DNA from: Alphaproteobacteria bacterium | GTDB lineage: Bacteria; Pseudomonadota; Alphaproteobacteria; UBA8366; GCA-2717185 | Direction of reading: 5' to 3' | Assembly: GCA_040905865.1 (NCBI GenBank) | Contig: JBBDQU010000065.1 | Location: 18,438-82,437, forward strand | DNA length: 64,000 nt | In this document: positions 59,217 to 64,000 of the stretch, in pieces | Position numbering within the stretch: the stretch's first letter is position 1 | How the letters are laid out: each line of letters starts with the position of its first letter | Made by a program: the position numbers and the translations under genes | Notes under the pieces: generated by a model | Database searches by the model: none | What the model saw: the letters and a program-made list of their open reading frames with translations, nothing else | What the model was told of the DNA's origin: nothing

Positions 59217-60488
59217 GTGTCCGGCATGCCGCCTGATCCGATCGCCAGGATAATAAAGAACCACCTGCTGTACCGCATGAACAAGGGCGGTATGCGGGGC
59301 AATCTGTCTTCGCGGCGATTGACGGGGCTCAGCCTCGCCGGGTTCGACCTGAAATCGATCATCGCGCCCGGCGCCCATTTCGGCGAGTGCAATCTGAGCG
59401 ACACGGACCTGAGCGAGGCCGATCTTTTCGGCGCCACGCTGGAGCGCGCCAGATGCATTCGCACGAATTTTCAGTACGCGGATCTGCGCGGCGCGCGGCT
59501 GCACGGCGCCACGCTGGAAGGCGCGAATTTCAACAATGCGGACCTGCGCGCGGGCCGCTACGCCAGCGACCAGCCCGAGGCGGCGACGAATCTTTCCCGG
59601 GCGCAGCTGGATCAGGCCCAGTTCGCCAATTCGGACCTGGACCACGCGGACATGTCCGAGACGAGCTGCGTCGCGTGTAATTTTCGCGGGGCGCAGATGC
59701 CGCAGGTCGACCTCACCGGCGCGGATCTGCGGGGGGCCAATCTGAGCAACGCGCGCCTCAAGGGCGCGGTGCTCGCCGGCGCGAACCTGACCGGCGCGGT
59801 GCTGGCGGGCGCGTCGCTGGTGGAAGCGGACCTGCGCGACGCCTGCCTTGTCGGCGTCGACCTGAGCCAGACCAACATGTCCTATGCAACGCTGGATTCG
59901 CCGGTATCGAAGCCGGATGAGGATCTCGCCATTGTGCTGCGGCAGCACGGGGACTGGCTGAAGAGCGGCGGGAAGGAGGGTTCCCGCGCGGATTTCACCG
60001 GTCTCGACCTGAGCCGAATTGACCTGTCCGGCATCGATTTCTCCGCCGCGGGACTGGCCGGCGTGTGCCTGGCCGGCGCCCGGCTGAAGGGCTGCACGCT
60101 CGCCATGTGCGATCTCTCCGGCGCGAACCTCGCCGGCGCCAACCTGGCCGAGGCGGATCTGCGCGGCGTCAATCTGTCCGGCGCCGACCTGAAAGCGGCG
60201 AACCTGCGCAGGGCGAATATCGGCGTGCTGCACATTCAGGACAGGAACGGCAGGCGTACCGGCAAGGCTGCGACGTCGAACCTGGCCAAGGCGGATTTTA
60301 CCGACGCCACGCTGACGGACGCCACGCTCAACGGCGCCGCGGTGGCGGGCGCCCTGTTTCTGAGCGCCACGCTGGTGCGGGCGGATTTGCGCGGCTGCGA
60401 CATGACCGCGGCGGACACCGCGGGCGCCGTGATGGAAGGCGCCAGGACAGGATCGCCGGAAGCGCTCTCCGATCCGGCGGGAGCCTGA
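59217..60488 (+). CDS. Pentapeptide repeat protein
   Basis: A 423-residue protein made mainly of A(D/N)LXX-type pentapeptides, expected to fold as right-handed quadrilateral beta-helices. Two repeat blocks (about residues 35-220 and 255-410) are separated by a non-repeat insert (KPDEDLAIVLRQHGDWLKSG). A short helical start (DPIARIIKNHLLYRMN) precedes them. GTG 59217 or ATG 59226 may be the start. Known members mimic DNA or stiffen protein complexes, including gyrase-protecting Qnr proteins, but no Qnr-specific feature is seen. Confidence 0.88.
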   Translation: MSGMPPDPIARIIKNHLLYRMNKGGMRGNLSSRRLTGLSLAGFDLKSIIAPGAHFGECNLSDTDLSEADLFGATLERARCIRTNFQYADLRGARLHGATLEGANFNNADLRAGRYASDQPEAATNLSRAQLDQAQFANSDLDHADMSETSCVACNFRGAQMPQVDLTGADLRGANLSNARLKGAVLAGANLTGAVLAGASLVEADLRDACLVGVDLSQTNMSYATLDSPVSKPDEDLAIVLRQHGDWLKSGGKEGSRADFTGLDLSRIDLSGIDFSAAGLAGVCLAGARLKGCTLAMCDLSGANLAGANLAEADLRGVNLSGADLKAANLRRANIGVLHIQDRNGRRTGKAATSNLAKADFTDATLTDATLNGAAVAGALFLSATLVRADLRGCDMTAADTAGAVMEGARTGSPEALSDPAGA

Positions 60489-60509
60489 CCGCGCTATCCC
60501 CGACGCCGC

Positions 60510-60893
60510 TCAGTCGATCACCGCGACGGCTTCGATTTCCACGAGATATTCCGGCGCGGCCAGGCTTTCCACGATGATCAGCGTATTCGCCGGGGGCGGG
60601 TCCTGGAAGAACTCGGCCCGCACCTTGCGGTAGGCGTCGCGATAGCTCGGATGGGTCAGCAGCGTGGTGAGCTTGGCCACATTGCCCATGCCGCCGCCGC
60701 ATTCCTGCAGGATGTTGCGCATATTGGTGAGCACCTGGCGCACCTGCGCCTCGATATCGCCGCGCCCGGCCAGGTTACCCCGGATGTCCCTGGACACCTG
60801 GCCGGAGAGGTAATAGGTGTTCCCGACCTTCGCGACATGCGAATAGCCGTCCGTCGGATGGACGCTGGTCAGTTTCAAAATTTCATGCGGCAT
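60510..60893 (-). CDS. RidA family protein (second)
   Basis: A 127-residue Rid-family protein: YSHVAKVGNTYYLSGQVSRD, the QVRQVLTNMRNILQECGG segment, and a C-terminal LIIVESLAAPEYLVEIEAVA in which the usual Arg-containing stretch is altered to ANTLIIVESLA. So it is a divergent Rid subgroup and may lack imine deaminase activity. It is 33 bases downstream of a flavin monooxygenase gene, repeating the flavin oxidoreductase-RidA pairing seen at 15549-17034. Confidence 0.85.
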   Translation of the reverse strand: MPHEILKLTSVHPTDGYSHVAKVGNTYYLSGQVSRDIRGNLAGRGDIEAQVRQVLTNMRNILQECGGGMGNVAKLTTLLTHPSYRDAYRKVRAEFFQDPPPANTLIIVESLAAPEYLVEIEAVAVID

Positions 60894-60926
60894 GACAGTC
60901 TCCTCCGTTTGCGGGCCCGCCGGTCA

Positions 60927-62255
60927 TCACGGAAAGAACCGGTTTTCCGGTCTTGGCAGGCCAAGATTCTCCCGTAGCGTAGCGCCCTCATACGCGGTGC
61001 GGAAGATGCCCCGGCGCTGCAGTTCCGGCACCACCCTGTCGACGAAATCGTCCAGCCCGGCGGGCAGGTAGGGGAACATGACGTTGAACCCGTCCGAGCC
61101 CTTCTCCATCAGCCAGACCTCCATTTCGTCGGCGATGGCGGCGGGCGTGCCGACCAGCGCGTGCCCCGCATAGCCGCCCATGCGCCCGGCGAGCTGGCGG
61201 ACGTTCAGCCCTTCCTCCTTCGCCATGCGCAGCACGCGCGCGCGGCCGCTCTTGCTGGCGTTGGTTTCCGGGATCGGCGGCAACGGCGCGTCCGGGTCGA
61301 ACGGCCGCGCATCCACGCCCAGCGCGATGGACAGCGCGGCGATGCCGCTGTCGTAATGCACCAGGCTGTCCAGCAGCGCGCGTTTCTCCCGCGCCTCCGC
61401 CTCGCTGTCGCCGACCACGACCAGCGCGCCCGGCAGGATCTTCATATGGTCCGGATTGCGCCCGGCGGTGGCCATTCTGCCTTTCACATCGGCGTAGAAT
61501 TCCTGCCCTTCCTTCAGCGTGCGCTGCGAGGTGAACACCATCTCCGCCGTTTCCGCCGCCAGCTGTTTGCCGTCTTCCGACGCGCCGGCCTGCACGATCA
61601 GCGGCCAGCCCTGCACCGGGCGGCCGATATTCAGCGGCCCGCGCACCGACAGGAACTCGCCTTCATGGTTCAGGGTGTGCAGCCGTTCCGGATCGAAATA
61701 GACGCCGCTGTCCACGTCGCGGATGAAGGCGTCATCGGCCCAGCTGTCCCACAGCCCGGTGACCACGTCGTAATATTCGCGCGCCCGGCGATAGCGCGCG
61801 GCGTGTTCCATCTGTTCCTTCTGGCCGAAATTCAGCGCGGCGTCCGGGTTGGACGTCGTGACGATGTTCCAGCCCGCGCGCCCGTTGCTGATATGGTCCA
61901 GCGAGGCGAAGCGCCGCGCCACCATGTAGGGCGGCTCGAAAGTGGTGGAGGCGGTGGCGATCAGCCCCAGATGCGTCGTCACCATCGCCAGCGCCGGCAG
62001 CAGGGTGAGGGGATCGAAGGATGTGACCGTCGCGCTGCGCTTCAGCGCCGCCATCGGCATGTTCAGCACCGCCAGGTGGTCGGCCATGAAGAAGGCGTCG
62101 AAACAGCCGCGCTCCAGCGTCTGCGCGTAGCGGACAAGCGCCTGCAGGCTGAAATTCGCATCCGGCGTGCCGCCCGGATAGCGCCAGGCCGCCGTATGGA
62201 TGCTGACCGGCCGCATGAACGCGCCCAGCCGCAGCTTCGGTTTTTCGGCCGGCAT
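60927..62255 (-). CDS. LLM class flavin-dependent monooxygenase, NtaA/SnaA/DszA type
   Basis: A 442-residue enzyme of the large luciferase-like branch that takes reduced FMN from a separate reductase. Marks are GGTPDANFSLQALVRYAQTLERG, FFMADHLAVLN, SFDPLTLLPALAMVTTHLGL, ASLDHISNGRAGWNIVTTSN and WPLIVQAGASEDGKQLAA. Members attack nitrilotriacetate, EDTA, sulfones or pristinamycin-type rings. ATG 62255 shares a base with the upstream SDR stop (TAATG); a longer frame upstream is only a shifted reading of the SDR gene. The sequence ends NLGLPRPENRFFP. Confidence 0.9.
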   Translation of the reverse strand: MPAEKPKLRLGAFMRPVSIHTAAWRYPGGTPDANFSLQALVRYAQTLERGCFDAFFMADHLAVLNMPMAALKRSATVTSFDPLTLLPALAMVTTHLGLIATASTTFEPPYMVARRFASLDHISNGRAGWNIVTTSNPDAALNFGQKEQMEHAARYRRAREYYDVVTGLWDSWADDAFIRDVDSGVYFDPERLHTLNHEGEFLSVRGPLNIGRPVQGWPLIVQAGASEDGKQLAAETAEMVFTSQRTLKEGQEFYADVKGRMATAGRNPDHMKILPGALVVVGDSEAEAREKRALLDSLVHYDSGIAALSIALGVDARPFDPDAPLPPIPETNASKSGRARVLRMAKEEGLNVRQLAGRMGGYAGHALVGTPAAIADEMEVWLMEKGSDGFNVMFPYLPAGLDDFVDRVVPELQRRGIFRTAYEGATLRENLGLPRPENRFFP

Positions 62256-63052
62256 TACAGGCACACGCCCCCGTCGATGATCAGCGTCTGCCCGGTCATG
62301 TAGTCCGACGCGGCGGCGGACAGGTACAGCGCCAGGTAGCCGACTTCCTTCAATTCGCCGACCCGGCCAAGCGGCACCACGGTTTTCGCCCGTTCCTTCG
62401 TCGCGGCCACGGCGTCGTCGCCGGAGGTCACCGGGTCCGGGAACATGCCCGGCGCGATGGCGTTGACGGTCAGCCCGTAAGGCGCCCATTCCAGCGCCTG
62501 GGTGCGGGTGAAGCCGGTCAGCGCCGCCTTGCCGGCGGTGTACAGCACCAGATCCGCGCCGCGCGACTGGGCGGTGAACGACGAGATATTGATCACCTTG
62601 CCCGACCCGCGCGCCAGCATGTGCGGCCCCACCGCGCGGGTGCACATCAGCGCCTCGGTCAGGTTGATATCGACGATGAAGCGCAGGTCTGCCTCGGATA
62701 TCTGCTGCAGCGCGTTTTCCTTGCCGGGCAGGGCGACCAGCGGCTTGCGGATCGAATCGCCCAGCGCGTTGACCAGCACGTCAATGCGGCCCAGCCGTTC
62801 GATACCCGCGTCGATCACGCCCTGCGCCCCCGCCGCACCGGTCACGTCGCCGGTGACGGCGACAACCTTGCGTCCGGTCGCCTTGGCCAGGTCGGCGGCC
62901 AGCGGCGCCGCGTATTTATCCGTCAGCGCATTGATCGCCACATCGGCCCCGGCCTCCGCCAGCACCTGCGCGATCCCCTTCCCGATCCCGCGCCCCGCGC
63001 CGGTGACCAGGATACATTTTCCCGTAACGTCGAATACTGCCGGTGTCGTCAT
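62255..63052 (-). CDS. SDR family NAD(P)-dependent oxidoreductase
   Basis: A 265-residue classical SDR: ILVTGAGRGIGKGIAQ cofactor motif, NALGDSIRKPL, catalytic Ser in INISSFTAQS, and Tyr-Lys in LYTAGKAALTG, ending LIIDGGVCL. Unlike the SDR at 55499-56245 its active site is complete. ATG 63052 is where the fold starts. It is first of a leftward operon with the NtaA-type monooxygenase and a RidA protein, suggesting dehydrogenation followed by oxygenation of a small nitrogen-containing compound. Confidence 0.9.
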   Translation of the reverse strand: MTTPAVFDVTGKCILVTGAGRGIGKGIAQVLAEAGADVAINALTDKYAAPLAADLAKATGRKVVAVTGDVTGAAGAQGVIDAGIERLGRIDVLVNALGDSIRKPLVALPGKENALQQISEADLRFIVDINLTEALMCTRAVGPHMLARGSGKVINISSFTAQSRGADLVLYTAGKAALTGFTRTQALEWAPYGLTVNAIAPGMFPDPVTSGDDAVAATKERAKTVVPLGRVGELKEVGYLALYLSAAASDYMTGQTLIIDGGVCL

Positions 63053-63343
63053 CGCGACCCGCCCCCTCGTGTGTGTTGTGTCCGTTGGGGTGGAGTATCC
63101 GTCATGCGGGTGGGGTGGGACAAGTATGGCTATAATTTTCTCATGCAAATTTCGCATGTGACTTCAATATTTTGCACTGTCCCTGATTTCCGTGTCTCAC
63201 TCAGGGGGTGCAGTTCACTTGTAATTTTGGGGCTGTCACCGATTTGCCGCATAAAACAAGACTTGGCTCCGGACATATGTGGTGTTTATGCAAGGTCGCC
63301 TGATTGTCGCATAATTTCCTGTTCTCTAATGGCGACGTCTCCG
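63053..63343. other. Intergenic region with falling G+C
   Basis: About 290 bases between the SDR operon and the orphan gene at the right edge, both leftward. The first 70 bases match the G+C-rich coding style, but from about 63125 the sequence becomes clearly richer in A+T. It should carry the SDR operon promoter. No RNA gene or terminator was recognised. Confidence 0.45.
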
Positions 63344-63835
63344 TCAAAGCACTTGTTGGCTGACATTGTCGATTTTGGATTGTCTGCTAGACCCACTCAA
63401 AAGCCGTGGGTTACGGAGATCCTCTTGGTGTTCAGCCTCGCTACAGTACGGCCAGACTGAAAAATCACCGGCTTCCAAAAATTCTTCCCATTTGCGTATT
63501 CTCTGCCTTTCCCACCATCCAAAAGTCAGGAGGTTCATGCACCAGTCTTTGCATTCCATGAACGAATACTCCGGCCACAAATATTCTCGATCCGAATGCA
63601 AGAAAACGATCCACGTCGCAATCTGCTTCCTCGCCTCTTTGTGCAAGTGGTGTTTATGTTTCGCATAGTGTTGGTTAGTGTCTGAGTATAGATTCCAAGA
63701 CATCTGATGAACGGCAACAGCCCCTCGGTCACGCCAATCGACTTGGATGTCCGCTAGGTCGTCGTTAGTAATCAACCCGGCAACGTAATGCCGTATAGCG
63801 GTAGCTAGCCGGTCTCGGGATTCTCGATCAATCAT
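63344..63835 (-). CDS. Orphan protein of lower G+C, unknown function
   Basis: A 163-residue soluble protein starting MIDRESRDRLATAIRHYVAG. It is rich in Trp, His and charged residues, with a central WIVFLHSDREYLWPEY segment and FGWWERQRIRKWEEFL. Codon use is less G/C-biased than in all genes to the left except the phage repressor, so recent acquisition is likely. No clear ribosome-binding site precedes ATG 63835. Family not recognised; similar small proteins often occur in genomic islands. Confidence 0.6.
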   Translation of the reverse strand: MIDRESRDRLATAIRHYVAGLITNDDLADIQVDWRDRGAVAVHQMSWNLYSDTNQHYAKHKHHLHKEARKQIATWIVFLHSDREYLWPEYSFMECKDWCMNLLTFGWWERQRIRKWEEFLEAGDFSVWPYCSEAEHQEDLRNPRLLSGSSRQSKIDNVSQQVL

Positions 63836-64000
63836 TGGGATGAGCAGCCTCTATCTGCACTCCTTGGAGCTTTGATTCAATCAGCCAATAGCGTACCTCA
63901 CCGACATTCGATTTTCAATTTTGTTAATAACGGTGCATTACATTTATGCACTGACAATCATCTAGGCGGCCTCCCCGACGGATGCGACAGTTTCGTTTGC
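63836..64000. other. Right edge of the window
   Basis: 165 bases without a recognised gene. The sequence is moderately A+T-rich and includes ATTTTCAATTTTGTTAATAA near 63910, which may be promoter DNA for the orphan gene. Too little is visible to say more. Confidence 0.3.

Noticed and set aside
61161..62303. Plus-strand frame opposite the NtaA-type monooxygenase
   Set aside because: Antisense shadow, His/Arg/Gln-rich, no motifs.
1..64000. CRISPR arrays, rRNA and tRNA genes
   Set aside because: No regularly spaced direct repeats with unique spacers, and no recognisable rRNA or tRNA core sequences were seen by eye; a covariance search would be needed to exclude small RNAs.

Overview
The window is G+C-rich and densely coded, with the gene content of an environmental alphaproteobacterium, probably near Rhodospirillales or Rhizobiales. 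The basis is a TAXI-type TRAP transporter, hydantoinase/oxoprolinase pairs, PdhS-like histidine kinases, many oxidoreductases of minor catabolism, and compact operons with overlapping starts and stops. No rRNA, tRNA or CRISPR array was recognised, so genus-level placement is not possible. Layout: (1) 0-19 kb, catabolic and transport genes. A metallophosphatase-HAD fusion is followed by a long leftward set: TAXI solute receptor, fused TRAP permease, HyuB, HyuA, gamma-glutamyltransferase and a DUF3604 protein. Next to it, a GntR regulator, a luciferase-like flavin oxidoreductase, a RidA protein and an FMN-dependent alpha-hydroxy-acid oxidase form a second leftward operon. A second copy of the oxidase diverges from the regulator across a perfect inverted repeat that looks like its operator. 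(2) 19-34.6 kb, a block of stress and energy genes behind a 131-bp MITE-like inverted repeat: a baeRF-type protein, an epimerase-SPW-VKOR fusion, a glutathionyl-hydroquinone-reductase-like GST, a short aconitase, a DUF1059 protein, E2/E1beta/E1alpha of a 2-oxoacid dehydrogenase (E2 with a very long charged linker), a CaCA exchanger, and an endonuclease/phosphatase-like protein overlapping a phospholipase D-VTT fusion. (3) 34.8-37.5 kb, a lipoprotein and a histidine kinase. (4) 37,910-46,729, the most notable object: an 8.82-kb Mu-like transposable element. It is bounded by TG...CA termini with matching internal repeats and flanked by GTAC duplications. Removing it and one GTAC restores an in-frame 134-residue SRPBCC gene. 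It carries a repressor, a Ner-like regulator, a MuA-like transposase, a MuB-like ATPase, GemA, a Mor-like activator and a single structural gene, a prohead protease-major capsid fusion. Terminase, portal, tail and lysis genes are absent, which suggests a capsid-encoding transposable satellite or a minimal domesticated derivative. (5) 46.9-63.1 kb, short catabolic operons: CoA-transferase, TauD-like dioxygenase and ABM monooxygenase; rhodanese; TauE/SafE exporter; a periplasmic binding protein coupled to a histidine kinase; SDR, Ldh-type and GMC oxidoreductases; a pentapeptide-repeat protein; and an SDR, flavin monooxygenase and RidA set. (6) The right edge holds an orphan gene of visibly lower G+C. 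Function calls rest on motifs read by eye and general family knowledge; no database search was run.
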